A stretch of DNA of 63,266 nucleotides from Lentisphaerae bacterium GWF2_38_69 (GCA_001803205.1 MHBE01000007.1:1-63266); one strand, 5' to 3'; shown: positions 1-9,815, counted from the stretch's first letter. A program made the numbers and translations. Notes: generated by a model from the letters alone, not told the origin.

Positions 1-1
1 T

Positions 2-952
2 GCTTATGAGAAATGCGATGTCGGAATATTCCTCAATGTAGCCGATGACCATATCGGCAATGACTTTGTTGATACTGTAGAAGACCTGGCTTTTGTAAAG
101 GCAGTAGTCTTGGAAGTAGTCAAACCCGAAGGCACAGCAGTTCTCAATGCCCAGGACGAACTGGTAATGAAATTCTACAGAAGAGCTAAAGGAAATGTAA
201 TACTTTTCTCTCTTGATGAGAATAATCAATATTTTAAAGAGCACCTTGAGGATGGAAAGACCGGAGTAACAGTTTCAAATGGTCGCATAGTAATAAAGAA
301 CGGGGATAACAACATAGATACAATCATTGCAACTGTGCACGAAGTTCCTATTACATTTGGGGGAGCAGCTGACTTCAATGTGGCAAATACATTGGCGGTT
401 GTAGCGGCCCTTTATGGACTGAAGATGCCGAAGCATTTGATTAAACTGGGCATAACAACTTTCTTCCCGTCAGTGCAGCAGAATCCGGGAAGAATGAACA
501 TGCTCGACTTCGGAACCTTCAAGGTTATACTTGATTATGGACATAATAAACCTGCTATTGAAGCTCTAGGTGTTATGCTAGAAAAAATGCCATGCAATCG
601 TAAGATAGGCGTTGCATTTGGCACAGGAAGCAGGAAAGATGAAGCACTTATTGAACTTGGCGAAGTCGTAGCAAAAACATATGATTACCTTGTTTTAGCT
701 GATCCTGACAGAAGAGGAAGGCCGCTTGGAGCAACAGCTGATGTTGTTAAACAGGGAATTCTCGGGACAGGTTTCAAAGAGTCTAATCTTAAAATGATAA
801 ATGATTTCCATGAAGCCATAGATTACGCGCTTGAAATAGTTCAGAAGGACGATCTTATTGTTATCCAGGTAGACGAGGCTGTTCAGGAGCTTGTTGATCA
901 GATTCTCGCTAAGAGAAAAGAGACTATTATTACTGCCGGAACGCGCGTGTGA
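2..952 (+). CDS. cphA: Cyanophycin synthetase, C-terminal part (cut by window start)
   Basis: The reading frame is open from base 2, so the gene begins outside the window and only about 316 C-terminal residues are seen. They match the Mur-ligase-like half of cyanophycin synthetase, which polymerises aspartate and arginine in the cytoplasm using ATP. Visible marks are the DDH turn near the start followed by a VKAVVLEVVKPEG stretch, the AADFNVANTLAV helix, the NPGRMN segment and the DYGHNKPAIEAL segment of the C-terminal Mur domain. The C-terminal QVDEAVQELVDQI is also usual for CphA. Cyanophycinase follows 57 bases downstream, which supports the call over a plain Mur ligase. The ATP-grasp domain cannot be checked here. 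Confidence 0.88.
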   Translation, partial: AYEKCDVGIFLNVADDHIGNDFVDTVEDLAFVKAVVLEVVKPEGTAVLNAQDELVMKFYRRAKGNVILFSLDENNQYFKEHLEDGKTGVTVSNGRIVIKNGDNNIDTIIATVHEVPITFGGAADFNVANTLAVVAALYGLKMPKHLIKLGITTFFPSVQQNPGRMNMLDFGTFKVILDYGHNKPAIEALGVMLEKMPCNRKIGVAFGTGSRKDEALIELGEVVAKTYDYLVLADPDRRGRPLGATADVVKQGILGTGFKESNLKMINDFHEAIDYALEIVQKDDLIVIQVDEAVQELVDQILAKRKETIITAGTRV

Positions 953-1009
953 TAGTAATGGCATAAAAAAATTCTTTAATCAATAAATGCTATTGGCAAA
1001 AAAGAATCA

Positions 1010-1837
1010 ATGGCAATACTTAAGAGAACCATGAAGAAGAAGACAGAAATAAAAGGTAAACTTATTGCCATTGGCGGCAATGAAGATAAAAATGATGAAA
1101 TGAAAGTACTGAGGCGAGTCGTGGATGAAGCCAAAGGAAAGGAAACAGTGGTTGAACTTATTACAACTGCAAGTGATTATCCTCGCTGGATGTCTGAGAC
1201 ATATGAAACAGCTTTTAAAAGAATCGGTATCAACTTATTTGATTATATTGATGTAAGCAGCAGATCGCAGGCAGACGACAAAAAGTATGAAGAAAGACTG
1301 AATGAAGCAGATTTGATATTTTTCACTGGCGGAGATCAGCTCCGATTAAGCAGTGTGCTTAAAGATTCACTTATGCTTGAAACGATACAAAGACGCTTAC
1401 TGGAAGGTGCCGTAGTAGCTGGTACTAGCGCAGGAGCTTCCGCGATTTCCGATCTTATGATTTACGAAGGCAACGGAGCCTGGGGACTTGTGAAAGGGTC
1501 AATATCAATGGGGCCTGGTCTTGGCTTTATCAGCAATCTTGTTATCGACACCCATTTTGTGACGAGAAACAGGTTTGGAAGGCTTTTTCAAGTAGCTTCC
1601 GCTCATGAATCTATTCTTGGAGTAGGACTTTCAGACGATACAGGAATAATAATCGATAATGATGAAGTTTTTGAAGTTTTTGGAAACGGGCTCGTAGTGG
1701 TAGTAGATAATGGACATCTTAAAGACACTAATATATCAAGGATTGAAAAAGGCGATCTTTTATCAGTAGAAAACTTACATGTCCATGTGCTTGGGGAAGG
1801 TTACAAATATAATTTTGTACAGCGCAGCTTCTTATGA
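1010..1837 (+). CDS. cphB: Cyanophycinase
   Basis: A 275-residue peptidase S51 family protein that should cut cyanophycin into beta-Asp-Arg dipeptides. The nucleophile elbow GTSAGAS places the catalytic serine at about residue 140, and FFTGGDQLRL is the conserved glycine-rich loop of the family. Length is usual. No signal peptide is visible, so it should act on the cytoplasmic polymer. An in-frame ATG at 1031 (MKKKTEIKGK) is a possible alternative start; neither start has a strong ribosome site. It lies between the synthetase and a peptide transporter, as expected for a storage-polymer operon. Confidence 0.9.
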   Translation: MAILKRTMKKKTEIKGKLIAIGGNEDKNDEMKVLRRVVDEAKGKETVVELITTASDYPRWMSETYETAFKRIGINLFDYIDVSSRSQADDKKYEERLNEADLIFFTGGDQLRLSSVLKDSLMLETIQRRLLEGAVVAGTSAGASAISDLMIYEGNGAWGLVKGSISMGPGLGFISNLVIDTHFVTRNRFGRLFQVASAHESILGVGLSDDTGIIIDNDEVFEVFGNGLVVVVDNGHLKDTNISRIEKGDLLSVENLHVHVLGEGYKYNFVQRSFL

Positions 1838-1883
1838 ACAATATTTTTCTGAGTCTGTATAATATTAAAAAATAAGGACAATT

Positions 1884-3203
1884 ATGGGGTTTATAAAAAA
1901 TTATCCGAAAGGTGTTATATCTTTATCTTCTATTGAATGTTTTGAAAGATTTGGCTTTTATGCCACTCAGGGAATATTGGTGCTGTACGCTGCAGCAAGC
2001 TTAACCAAAGGCGGGCTTGGATGGTCGGATGCAGATGCTTTAAGATTGACCGGAATTTTTAGCGCGGTGGTTTATGCTACTCCTCTTGTGGGAGGATGGC
2101 TTTCAGACAGGTTCCTGGGGCGAAAGAATGGCTTGATCCTTGGTAATATACTTTTGCTTCTCGGGTATATTTGCATGATGCACCATGGAAGTTATTATTT
2201 ATTTTCAGCATTGACGCTTGTTGCTATAGGGACAGGTTTCCTGAAACCAACTATTTCTGCTATGGTAGGAGAGTTTTATGATGCTTCGGAAGATGCCAGC
2301 CGTGATGCGGGGTTTGCCATATTTTACGCTTCTATAAATATAGGGGGTTTCTTTGGCCCTCTTGTTTCAGGTTTGTTGGCAGAAACAGCTGGCTATTCTT
2401 TTGCCTTCGGTTCCTCTGCTGTGGGTATGACTATTGCCCTTGTAAATACAATAGTATCTTCGCGCTTGAGCCTTAAGAATGTTGGGAATAAGGCAAAAAC
2501 ATATGATAAAAACGGACAAGTAATTGTAAAGGAGTCATGGACAACCGAAGAGACAAAGAGATTTTGGGTATATATAGGGCTTTGCATCTCTAATATAGTG
2601 TGGAATATTTTTTATGTACTTCCCTATGGTTTATTGAATTTATGGGCAGACGACAATGTCAATAGAAACCTTTTAGGATGGACTATTCCCACTGCTTGGT
2701 ATTACGCAAGTTATGGGCTGCTGATAGTCATTTTCTCTCCAGTGATTGCCAGAATTTACAAAATGCTTCAGGAAAGGAATAAAGCTTTTACTTTAAGCTA
2801 TAAATTGGCCGTAGCCTATTTGCTTATGGGGTTGGGATGTCTGTTCTTGATGCCGTTTGTAATCCAACTGGCTCATAGTGCCCAATATAAAGGAAACATG
2901 CTTTATCTGATTGTCTTTTATGCTATTTTTGCTTTCAGTGAACTTCTTACCTTGCCGGTGATGCTTTCTGCTGCTACAAAATTTTCTCCAAAAGGTTTTT
3001 CAGCTACTATGATTGCGTTGAATATGTTGATTTCATGGTGTATAGGAGCCTGGATTGGAGGAGAGGTAAGCGCTTTAACTGAATCAATCAGTCCGATAAT
3101 AGTATTTATTTCAATGATAGCTGCCTGCGTTCTCTTTTTCTTTATACACATTTTCACAAATAAATTCATAGAGAAGTTTTGCGATACATCATCTCTAACA
3201 TAG
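1884..3203 (+). CDS. POT/PTR-family proton-coupled peptide transporter
   Basis: A 439-residue membrane protein of the proton-dependent oligopeptide transporter family (major facilitator superfamily). The N terminus carries the proton-coupling ExxER motif (E18, E21, R22 in IECFERF), followed by [11 protein letters not shown] as in other POT proteins, then about twelve hydrophobic segments and the [20 protein letters not shown] region typical of helix 4 to 5. The family moves di- and tripeptides. Its place between cyanophycinase and urease suggests a role with Asp-Arg type dipeptides, but substrate and direction are inference. A SD-like AAGGA lies just before ATG 1884. The gene ends 13 bases before the next start, so it is likely co-transcribed with urease. 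Confidence 0.87.
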   Translation: MGFIKNYPKGVISLSSIECFERFGFYATQGILVLYAAASLTKGGLGWSDADALRLTGIFSAVVYATPLVGGWLSDRFLGRKNGLILGNILLLLGYICMMHHGSYYLFSALTLVAIGTGFLKPTISAMVGEFYDASEDASRDAGFAIFYASINIGGFFGPLVSGLLAETAGYSFAFGSSAVGMTIALVNTIVSSRLSLKNVGNKAKTYDKNGQVIVKESWTTEETKRFWVYIGLCISNIVWNIFYVLPYGLLNLWADDNVNRNLLGWTIPTAWYYASYGLLIVIFSPVIARIYKMLQERNKAFTLSYKLAVAYLLMGLGCLFLMPFVIQLAHSAQYKGNMLYLIVFYAIFAFSELLTLPVMLSAATKFSPKGFSATMIALNMLISWCIGAWIGGEVSALTESISPIIVFISMIAACVLFFFIHIFTNKFIEKFCDTSSLT

Positions 3204-3216
3204 CAAACGGAGGGCG

Positions 3217-3543
3217 ATGGGTTATCCTCGCAGATTAAATATGCGTTTGACAAATAAAGAAATAGAAAAATTAATGATTTTTACGGCTGGCGAACTGGCC
3301 GCTAAAAGAAAGGCTAGAGGGCTTAAATTGAACCACCCTGAGGCAGTAGCTTACATAACGGCGCATCTTCTTGAGCTTGCAAGGGATGGTAAAACAGTAG
3401 CTGAAATAATGTCGCTCGGAAGAAATATCCTGACAAAAAATGATGTTATGGATGGAATTGCAGACATGATACATGAAATTCAAGTTGAGGCTACTTTTCC
3501 TGACGGTTCCAAGCTTATTACTGTTCATGACCCGATAGTTTAA
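3217..3543 (+). CDS. ureA: Urease gamma subunit
   Basis: Small structural subunit of the nickel urease, which hydrolyses urea to ammonia and carbamate in the cytoplasm. The family pattern is clear: [10 protein letters not shown] at the start, [28 protein letters not shown] and [19 protein letters not shown]-type C terminus. UreA proteins are almost always 100 residues, which fits a start at ATG 3241 (MRLTNKE). The GGAGGG at 3209-3214 instead lies just before ATG 3217, giving an eight-residue extension with rather tight spacing. The longer start is listed because it has the ribosome site. UreB follows after 10 bases. Confidence 0.93.
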   Translation: MGYPRRLNMRLTNKEIEKLMIFTAGELAAKRKARGLKLNHPEAVAYITAHLLELARDGKTVAEIMSLGRNILTKNDVMDGIADMIHEIQVEATFPDGSKLITVHDPIV

Positions 3544-3553
3544 AGGAGTTCAG

Positions 3554-3919
3554 ATGAAACCTGGCGAAATAATTTCCGGTAACCCTACAATTATTCTTAA
3601 CAAAAGTTCTGAGGTTGTATCGATTGAAGTGATAAATACTGGTGATCGTCCAGTGCAGGTCGGTTCTCACTTTCATTTCTTTGAAGTCAATCGTTTCCTG
3701 AGGTACCCAAGAAAGATGGGGTTTGGATGCCGCTTGAATATACCTTCAGGAACAGCCGTCCGTTTTGAACCTGGCGAGAAGAAAGAAATAGAGTTGATCA
3801 AATTCAGAGGAGCAGGACAGGTATTTGGCTTCAACAATCTTTCTGAAGGATCTACAGATCCTGAAAATCTCGAAAAGGCTATGGCAAAACTGAAAAATAA
3901 CGATTTTTATTTGGATTGA
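3554..3919 (+). CDS. ureB: Urease beta subunit
   Basis: A 121-residue urease beta subunit, part of the (UreABC)3 enzyme. It shows [16 protein letters not shown], the [19 protein letters not shown] strand and [20 protein letters not shown], all diagnostic for the family. AAAGGAG directly upstream of ATG 3554 is a strong ribosome site. Four bases separate its stop from the ureC start, so the two are surely translated from one message. The C terminus is slightly longer than in short UreB proteins, which is normal variation. Confidence 0.96.
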   Translation: MKPGEIISGNPTIILNKSSEVVSIEVINTGDRPVQVGSHFHFFEVNRFLRYPRKMGFGCRLNIPSGTAVRFEPGEKKEIELIKFRGAGQVFGFNNLSEGSTDPENLEKAMAKLKNNDFYLD

Positions 3920-3923
3920 TTAC

Positions 3924-5654
3924 ATGAATATGAGTAAAAAAGGATATGAGATTTCCGGTTGCGACTATATAAGCATGTATGGTCCGACAAAAGGCGACAA
4001 AATAAGACTTGCTGATACAGAGCTATTCATTGAAGTCGAAAAAGATTTTACTGACTATGGAGACGAGGTGAAGTTTGGCGGGGGAAAATCTATTCGAGAC
4101 GGCATGGCTCAGTCAGCCAGGGCAAAGAGACGAGACGGTGTGCCAGACACGGTTATTACCAATGCGCTGATTCTGGACTATTGGGGTATCGTCAAAGCTG
4201 ATATTGGTATAAAAGACGGGATGATCTGTGCTATAGGAAAAGCTGGAAATCCTGACATTATGCAAGGCGTAAATCCTAATCTGGTCATTGGGGCTTCTAC
4301 TGAGATAATAGCAGGGGAAGGATTGATTGTTACTGCCGGCGGAATTGATTCTCATGTGCATTTTACTTGTCCGCAGCTAATTGAAACTGCGCTGTTTAGT
4401 GGAATAACGACTCTTATCGGCGGAGGGACAGGTCCTGCGGACGGAACTAATGCTACTACATGTACTCCAGGAGCATGGAATATCGCAAGGATGCTGGAAG
4501 CGGCTGATGATTTTCCTGTTAATCTTGGCTTTCTTTGCAAGGGAAATGCTTCGACTCCAAAACCTCTTGCCGAACAGATTGAAGCAGGCGCTATTGGGCT
4601 TAAGCTACATGAAGATTGGGGTACGACTCCTGCGGCAATCAAAACATGTTTAAAAGTCGCAGATGATTATGATGTTCAGGTAGCTATTCATACAGATACT
4701 TTAAATGAAAGCGGGTTTGTAGAAGACACAATAAAAGCAATAGGCGACAAAACTATCCATACCTATCATACTGAAGGCGCTGGAGGAGGACATGCCCCTG
4801 ACATAATTAAACTTGCCGGCTACAGAAATATTCTTCCTTCTTCCACAAACCCGACAATGCCCTTTACAATCAATACAATAGATGAACATCTTGATATGTT
4901 GATGGTTTGCCATCATCTTGATAAACGGATCAGAGAAGATGTTGCTTTCGCTGACTCAAGAATTCGCCCTGAAACAATAGCTGCTGAGGATGTTCTTCAT
5001 GATATGGGAGTTTTCAGCATGTTAAGTTCCGACTCACAGGCGATGGGAAGGATAGGGGAGATTATTATTCGAACTTGGCAGACTGCTTCAAAAATGAAAC
5101 TGCAGAGAGGCAAACTTCATCCTCAGGAAACCAATGACAATCTGAGAGTCAAAAGATATATATCCAAATACACAATCAATCCAGCGATAACACATGGAAT
5201 AAGCCGCTATGTAGGCTCAATTGAAGAAGGAAAAATTGCTGACCTGGTTCTATGGCAGCCAGAGTTTTTCGGCGTCAAACCAAAATTGATTATTAAGGGC
5301 GGTTTTATAGTTTCAAGCCTGATGGGAGATCCTAATGCTTCAATTCCGACACCTGAGCCGGTTTTTTACCGCAATATGTTCGGCGCTTTCGGAAAAGCAA
5401 AATACAGCACGGGAATAACCTTTATGTCCAAGGCATCCATTCATGCCGGTGTTCATAAAAAGCTAGGTTTGCAGAAAAAAATTCTTGGCGTTGAAAATTG
5501 CAGGAATATCTGCAAGAAAGATCTCATTCACAATGGCGCTACTCCGAATATAGAGGTGGATCCTGAAACTTATAGAGTTAAGGTAGATGGGGAATTTATT
5601 AGTTGTTCTCCTGCTTCTGAGCTTCCATTAGCACAAAGATATTTTCTTTTTTAG
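3924..5654 (+). CDS. ureC: Urease alpha (catalytic) subunit
   Basis: The 576-residue catalytic subunit with a complete two-nickel site. H144 and H146 (SHVHFT), the lysine that becomes carbamylated (K227 in GLKLHEDWG), the histidines in AIHTDT and [15 protein letters not shown], the mobile-flap pair C329/H330 (MVCHHL) and the aspartate in [12 protein letters not shown] are all present. Numbering runs ten ahead of the Klebsiella enzyme because of the longer N terminus. The C terminus ends [10 protein letters not shown] as usual. The enzyme should be active when loaded by UreE, UreF, UreG and UreD, whose genes lie downstream. The next gene is not an accessory gene but a racemase. Confidence 0.97.
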   Translation: MNMSKKGYEISGCDYISMYGPTKGDKIRLADTELFIEVEKDFTDYGDEVKFGGGKSIRDGMAQSARAKRRDGVPDTVITNALILDYWGIVKADIGIKDGMICAIGKAGNPDIMQGVNPNLVIGASTEIIAGEGLIVTAGGIDSHVHFTCPQLIETALFSGITTLIGGGTGPADGTNATTCTPGAWNIARMLEAADDFPVNLGFLCKGNASTPKPLAEQIEAGAIGLKLHEDWGTTPAAIKTCLKVADDYDVQVAIHTDTLNESGFVEDTIKAIGDKTIHTYHTEGAGGGHAPDIIKLAGYRNILPSSTNPTMPFTINTIDEHLDMLMVCHHLDKRIREDVAFADSRIRPETIAAEDVLHDMGVFSMLSSDSQAMGRIGEIIIRTWQTASKMKLQRGKLHPQETNDNLRVKRYISKYTINPAITHGISRYVGSIEEGKIADLVLWQPEFFGVKPKLIIKGGFIVSSLMGDPNASIPTPEPVFYRNMFGAFGKAKYSTGITFMSKASIHAGVHKKLGLQKKILGVENCRNICKKDLIHNGATPNIEVDPETYRVKVDGEFISCSPASELPLAQRYFLF

Positions 5655-5675
5655 ATAAACGAACAGAGGCGCGGA

Positions 5676-6977
5676 ATGAAAAGTTTTTTATTTTTAATCG
5701 GTATTTTAAGCATTTTTTTCCTAAATATATTAGAATTGCCAGGACTCTCGAATCAGCAAATTGCCTTAATAGATAAGGCAATAAAGGATAAAAAGGAAAA
5801 TAAAGAGTTGATTTGTAACCCAGCTTTTGTTGAGATTTGCCCTTCAATTTATAAAAAAAATATAGAATATATCAAAAAGCTTATAGGCAACGATGTAAAA
5901 ATTTGCATTGTAATGAAAGGTGATGCTTACGGACATGGAATCAGGGAATTAATAGATGCAGCTATCGAAACAAATCCTGATTATATTGCGGCAATAGATA
6001 ATAGTGAGTTCAAAGCCATATCGGATAAATTAAAAAAGAAGAAAGCCAATATACCTCTTTTAAGGCTAGTTCCCCCTCTGTTTGTAGAAGTTTTAGAGTC
6101 TCAGATTAACGATTATGGAGTAGAGGAAATAGTAGGTTCCCTTGGGGAAGCTCAAATGCTCTCTGAATTGGCTGATGAATTGTCAAAAGAAACAGGCAAA
6201 AATATAATTATCCCGATACACATAAATGTTGAAACAGGTATGGGCAGAATGGGTATGAGAAATATAGAAGATATGAAGAAAGTCATGAAAATAAACAACC
6301 TCAAACTCAAAGGTATAATGACACATTTTGCTAAAGTCTATGAGATGGAAAAGGGGTTAGAGATGACTAAAGAACAAACTAATAAGTTCGATGAAGTAGT
6401 AAAAGAACTTGATCTTGAAGGCAAGGTTATAAGACACATTGCAAATTCAGGCGCCACAGCTATGTACCCATGGACCAGAAAAGATATGGTACGGGTAGGT
6501 TCACTTACTTATGGTGAAGATGTCGAGGGTCAAAACCCTGAAGGTATTCTAAAGCCGGTTTTTAAATCTTTTAAATCCTATGTAGCCATAATAGAAAATA
6601 AGATACCGGAAAATTCACCTGTGGGTTACGATAGTGAAGAGTACACCAGCCCCAATAAAATATCTACTACAGCTACGGTCAGGGTTGGTTATAATAACGC
6701 TTATCCTTATGAAAATGCTTATGCTACAGAGTCAGATGTTTTAATAAAAGGCAAGAGATTTCCGATAATTGGAAAAACTTCCATGAATATGGTTGTTATT
6801 GATATAACAGCTCAGGATGAGAAGAATAGAATTCAAGTTGGAGATGAGGTTGTTTTGATAGGAAAACAAGGGAAAGAAAAAATAACACTGGAAGAAGTTG
6901 CAAATAAGAACAAAATTGGGATTACAGAGATGCTTCTTGAAATTGGGAATCTCAATTCAAAGGTTATTGCTGAGTAA
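5676..6977 (+). CDS. Exported alanine racemase-family PLP racemase (possibly broad-spectrum)
   Basis: A 433-residue fold-type III PLP racemase. Residues 1-20 form a hydrophobic export signal (MKSFLFLIGILSIFFLN), so the enzyme is predicted in the periplasm or membrane-attached, unlike housekeeping Alr. The PLP lysine is K81 in MKGDAYGHG and the second catalytic base is Y339 in VGYNNAYP, where most Alr have GYADGYP. IGKTSMNMVVIDIT is the conserved C-terminal barrel segment. Exported members of this family include broad-spectrum racemases that act on Arg and Lys. It sits between ureC and ureE, an unusual place, and its coding sequence looks richer in A than its neighbours, which hints at later insertion. 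Arginine as substrate is inference from the cyanophycin context. Confidence 0.8.
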   Translation: MKSFLFLIGILSIFFLNILELPGLSNQQIALIDKAIKDKKENKELICNPAFVEICPSIYKKNIEYIKKLIGNDVKICIVMKGDAYGHGIRELIDAAIETNPDYIAAIDNSEFKAISDKLKKKKANIPLLRLVPPLFVEVLESQINDYGVEEIVGSLGEAQMLSELADELSKETGKNIIIPIHINVETGMGRMGMRNIEDMKKVMKINNLKLKGIMTHFAKVYEMEKGLEMTKEQTNKFDEVVKELDLEGKVIRHIANSGATAMYPWTRKDMVRVGSLTYGEDVEGQNPEGILKPVFKSFKSYVAIIENKIPENSPVGYDSEEYTSPNKISTTATVRVGYNNAYPYENAYATESDVLIKGKRFPIIGKTSMNMVVIDITAQDEKNRIQVGDEVVLIGKQGKEKITLEEVANKNKIGITEMLLEIGNLNSKVIAE

Positions 6978-6992
6978 AAAGAAGAGAAAGAT

Positions 6993-7457
6993 ATGCTTAT
7001 TGAAAAAATAATTGATCTGACAGAAATCAACGATAATTCTTCTTCAAGAAAGAAAGATACTGTTTTTCTTGAGTGGTATGAGCTTGCGAAAAAAGTTCTC
7101 AGAAAAACCTCTCAATATGGTTTGGATGTTGGTATCAAACTGCCTTTAGACAGCAGGCATTTAAGAGATGGCGATATAATTTTTGTTAGCGATGATCTAA
7201 TTCTGACTGTTTCAGTTAACCTCTGCAAGTGTTTATCCATAATCTGGAATAATCCATTTGAACTGGCAAAAATATCTTACGAGACAGGCAATAGACATGC
7301 ACCTCTTTTTATATCTCAAAATAATGAGAGGGAACTTCTAATACCTTATGATCCTATAATATTCGACCTTTTTAAAAAGCAATTTTGCCATGTTACTGAG
7401 GTGGAATCCAGATTGACAAGGCCTCTGAGCAGCAATATTGCAGCTCACAGTCATTAA
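6993..7457 (+). CDS. ureE: Urease accessory protein UreE (nickel chaperone)
   Basis: A 154-residue protein with the UreE layout: an N-terminal beta domain containing the KLPLDSRHLRDGDIIF segment, then a metal-binding domain with ETGNRHAPLFI and a short histidine-bearing tail (AAHSH). UreE carries nickel to the UreG/UreF/UreD complex on apo-urease. The tail is short compared with the His-rich tails of Klebsiella UreE, so nickel storage capacity is probably small. GAAGAGAAAG upstream of ATG 6993 is a usable ribosome site. The last base of its stop codon is the first base of the ureF ATG, indicating coupled translation. Confidence 0.88.
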   Translation: MLIEKIIDLTEINDNSSSRKKDTVFLEWYELAKKVLRKTSQYGLDVGIKLPLDSRHLRDGDIIFVSDDLILTVSVNLCKCLSIIWNNPFELAKISYETGNRHAPLFISQNNERELLIPYDPIIFDLFKKQFCHVTEVESRLTRPLSSNIAAHSH

Positions 7458-8149
7458 TGGATAAACAGTTTTTCAATTCACTGCTTCTTTTGCAGATTAA
7501 TGATTCTCTTTTCCCGATGGGAGCGTATTCTCATTCCTACGGGCTTGAGACTTATGTTCAGAAAGGCATTGTGAAAGATAAAGAATCTGCCATCGAATAT
7601 ATTGGCAATAATATTAACAATTCGTTTCTGTTTAATGATTTGTTTGCAGTGAAACTTGCATATGAAGCAGTTTATATTAATGAACTTGAAGAGTTGGATT
7701 CAATATTTTATGCTTCTAAAGCGCCAAAGGAAATCCGCATGGCTTGCGAAAAGTTGGGATCAAGATTTATAAAAAATATTAATTCATTGTCTTTGCATCT
7801 AAATGGTATTTATAAAGAATACTGTATTTTAATTGCAAATGAAAAATGCAAAGGACTCTTTCCTCTTTTGTACGGAGCTTTTTGCGCAGCTTCAGGAATG
7901 GATAAACAATCTTTGTTAATATCATATTCGTATTCTCAAGTCTCTGGCATGATTAATAACTGTGTAAAACTCATCCCTTTGAGCCAGACTGACGGACAAA
8001 GTATTTTATATGGAAGTTACGAATTCATTAATAATGCGCTAAGAAAATTGGAAACTCTAAAATTAGAAGATCTAGGTCGTTCTTCACCTGGATTTGAGCT
8101 CAGGGCGATTCAGCACGAAACACTTTATTCTAGATTATATATGTCATAA
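7457..8149 (+). CDS. ureF: Urease accessory protein UreF
   Basis: A 230-residue, largely helical protein that begins with the UreF signature NDSLFPMGAYSHSYGLET. UreF bridges UreD and UreG and checks GTP-driven nickel insertion. The C terminus retains the family's SSPGFELRAIQHETLYSRLYMS pattern in slightly divergent form. It overlaps ureE by one base. An 82-base gap with two hairpins separates it from ureG, the largest break between the accessory genes. Confidence 0.92.
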   Translation: MDKQFFNSLLLLQINDSLFPMGAYSHSYGLETYVQKGIVKDKESAIEYIGNNINNSFLFNDLFAVKLAYEAVYINELEELDSIFYASKAPKEIRMACEKLGSRFIKNINSLSLHLNGIYKEYCILIANEKCKGLFPLLYGAFCAASGMDKQSLLISYSYSQVSGMINNCVKLIPLSQTDGQSILYGSYEFINNALRKLETLKLEDLGRSSPGFELRAIQHETLYSRLYMS

Positions 8150-8156
8150 ATGGTAG

Positions 8157-8213
8157 GGACGCCTCTCCGCAGGCGTCCGCTTAAAAAGTATGGCGCGTCT
8201 CTCCGAGACCGCC
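8157..8213. repeat. Pair of GC-rich hairpins between ureF and ureG
   Basis: Hairpin 1 (8157-8178) has a perfect 8-bp stem, GGACGCCT/AGGCGTCC, around the loop CTCCGC. Hairpin 2 (8192-8213) is an imperfect stem, GGCGCGTCT/AGACCGCC, around CTCCG. They are far more GC-rich than the surrounding genes and look like a REP-type intergenic element. They lie inside the urease operon just upstream of the ureG ribosome site (GGAGGG, 8221-8226), so they could weaken read-through, protect the upstream message or do nothing. No U-tract follows, so a terminator is unlikely. Confidence 0.7.
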
Positions 8214-8231
8214 GAAATAAGGAGGGAATCT

Positions 8232-8840
8232 ATGTCTTTTGTAAAAATAGGAGTTGCAGGACCTGTAGGTTCAGGAAAAACTGCGCTAATTGAGAGATTG
8301 ACCAGAAAACTCTCCGGAGAGTACAGCATTGCCGTTATAACCAATGATATTTATACAAAGGAGGATGCTGAGTTTTTAACAAAAAATTCAGTTCTTCCCT
8401 CTGAAAGGATTATTGGTGTAGAAACAGGCGGTTGTCCGCATACGGCCATAAGAGAAGATGCATCAATGAATCTCGAAGCTGTTGCTGAAATGGTTAAAAG
8501 ATTGCCTGGGCTTGAAATTTTATTCATCGAAAGTGGAGGAGATAATCTTTCTGCAACTTTCAGCCCTGAACTTGTCGATGCATCAATCTTTGTTATTGAT
8601 GTGGCAGAAGGCGACAAGATTCCTCGAAAGGGAGGTCCTGGAATTACGCGCTCGGATTTACTGGTAATTAATAAAATAGACCTGGCTCCCTATGTCGGAG
8701 CAAGCCTTGAAGTCATGGAAATGGATTCCAGAAAAATGAGGGGAAATAAGCCCTTTCTCCTTACCGATCTTAAGAGCAATTACAATGTAGATGCTGTTAT
8801 TTCCTGGATTAAAAAGAATGTTCTTTTGCAGGGATTATGA
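8232..8840 (+). CDS. ureG: Urease accessory GTPase UreG
   Basis: A 202-residue SIMIBI-class GTPase that powers nickel delivery to urease. The P-loop GPVGSGKT is at residues 10-17, followed by [14 protein letters not shown], the metal-binding CPH in [30 protein letters not shown] and the base-specificity [11 protein letters not shown] motif. The start at ATG 8232 is chosen because GGAGGG stands 5 bases before it and UreG proteins begin this way; the longer open frame from 8190 runs through the hairpin repeat and is rejected. The end overlaps ureD by four bases (ATGA). Confidence 0.96.
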   Translation: MSFVKIGVAGPVGSGKTALIERLTRKLSGEYSIAVITNDIYTKEDAEFLTKNSVLPSERIIGVETGGCPHTAIREDASMNLEAVAEMVKRLPGLEILFIESGGDNLSATFSPELVDASIFVIDVAEGDKIPRKGGPGITRSDLLVINKIDLAPYVGASLEVMEMDSRKMRGNKPFLLTDLKSNYNVDAVISWIKKNVLLQGL

Positions 8841-9628
8841 ATGAAGAAATAAAAGTTGATGCGAAACTTAAGGTGGCGGTTGAATCCAAAGATGGATTAA
8901 CGATTCCTTCCGAGATTTTCTGCAGCCAACCTTATAAACTTACAAATTTTTTTAGGCTTCCTTCAGGAGGAATCGAATATATCCTTATGAATTCTTCTGC
9001 AGGCATTATGGCTGGAGATAAATATCAGATTGATATAGACATAAAGAAAGGAAGTATCTTGTCTCTTCTATCTCAATCATATGAGAAAATCCATAAAATG
9101 GACGAGGGCTGTGCTTCAAGAAATACGACAATTAAAATAGGAGACAGTGCCTCCCTGAAATATTTTCCTCTTCCAATAATTCCTTTTGCAGGTTCAGCTT
9201 TCAAAAATAGCACAGATATAAGATTGGCTAACGCCAATTCTAAACTTATTTATGCCGATTTTATCAGCAGCGGGAGATACCATAACAATGAAAGATTTAA
9301 TTATAAATATTTCATTTCGAAAACTAATGTTTTTATGGGGGACAAGCTTATATATCGTGAAAACAGTTCTTTTCAGCCGGAACAGGCAAATCTTTATAAA
9401 TTAGGATTATTTGAGAACTACGATTGTCTGGCAAATGTTCTTCTCTATGGTTTTGATTCTGCCAGGGATAAAGTACGGGATTATTTAAGCATGGCACATA
9501 TAACTGGGATTGAAGCGGCGATAACAGAGATGCCTTACTGTGGAACGCTTATCCGAGGTTTGGGCAATGAGTCAAGCCGGATTCAGAAATTTATAAATCA
9601 GGCTATAAATACCATATTGCCGTTATAG
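8837..9628 (+). CDS. ureD: Urease accessory protein UreD (UreH)
   Basis: A 263-residue protein of the UreD/UreH family, the scaffold that binds apo-urease and recruits UreF and UreG. Recognisable stretches are [41 protein letters not shown] and the [15 protein letters not shown] segment that matches the family GRxxxGE region. It is last in the urease operon and overlaps ureG by four bases. UreD is at the end here rather than first as in Klebsiella, an arrangement seen in other phyla. A terminator hairpin follows 20 bases after the stop. Confidence 0.9.
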   Translation: MNEEIKVDAKLKVAVESKDGLTIPSEIFCSQPYKLTNFFRLPSGGIEYILMNSSAGIMAGDKYQIDIDIKKGSILSLLSQSYEKIHKMDEGCASRNTTIKIGDSASLKYFPLPIIPFAGSAFKNSTDIRLANANSKLIYADFISSGRYHNNERFNYKYFISKTNVFMGDKLIYRENSSFQPEQANLYKLGLFENYDCLANVLLYGFDSARDKVRDYLSMAHITGIEAAITEMPYCGTLIRGLGNESSRIQKFINQAINTILPL

Positions 9629-9648
9629 CACTAGCGTTAAATAAAAAT

Positions 9649-9674
9649 CTCTAGTGTGAAACTAGAGTATTTTT
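9649..9674. terminator. Intrinsic terminator between ureD and the M16 gene
   Basis: A perfect 7-bp stem CTCTAGT/ACTAGAG with loop GTGAA (9649-9667) is followed by TATTTTT. An A-rich run (AAATAAAAAT) stands before the stem, so the hairpin could also stop transcription arriving on the minus strand from the convergent protease gene. The stem is AT-rich and modest in strength. Confidence 0.6.
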
Positions 9675-9815
9675 GCTATCGTATCACGAGCGTCTCGACC
9701 GTGCTCAACCAATGCCGAGACTGCCCGTTGCCGGAGTTGGCCAGGGACGCCCGTTACGACCTCATAAAAGTTTCATTGTGAAATTTTATGCTCCGCTAGT
9801 GACTTGGCTAAATTC
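9655..9815 (+). repeat. Dispersed intergenic repeat, copy A
   Basis: This stretch recurs in inverted orientation at about 18625-18745. Shared blocks include ATCACGAGC, CTGCCCGTTGCCGGAGT, GGCCAGGGACGCCC, CTCATAAAAGTTTCATT and TGAAATTT in the same order. Copy A has an extra segment of about 28 bases (GTCTCGACCGTGCTC... CCGAGA) with self-complementary ends that copy B lacks. No open frame is conserved, so this looks like a non-coding mobile or structural element. It overlaps the terminator and occupies most of the 201-base gap between ureD and the M16 gene. Confidence 0.75.
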
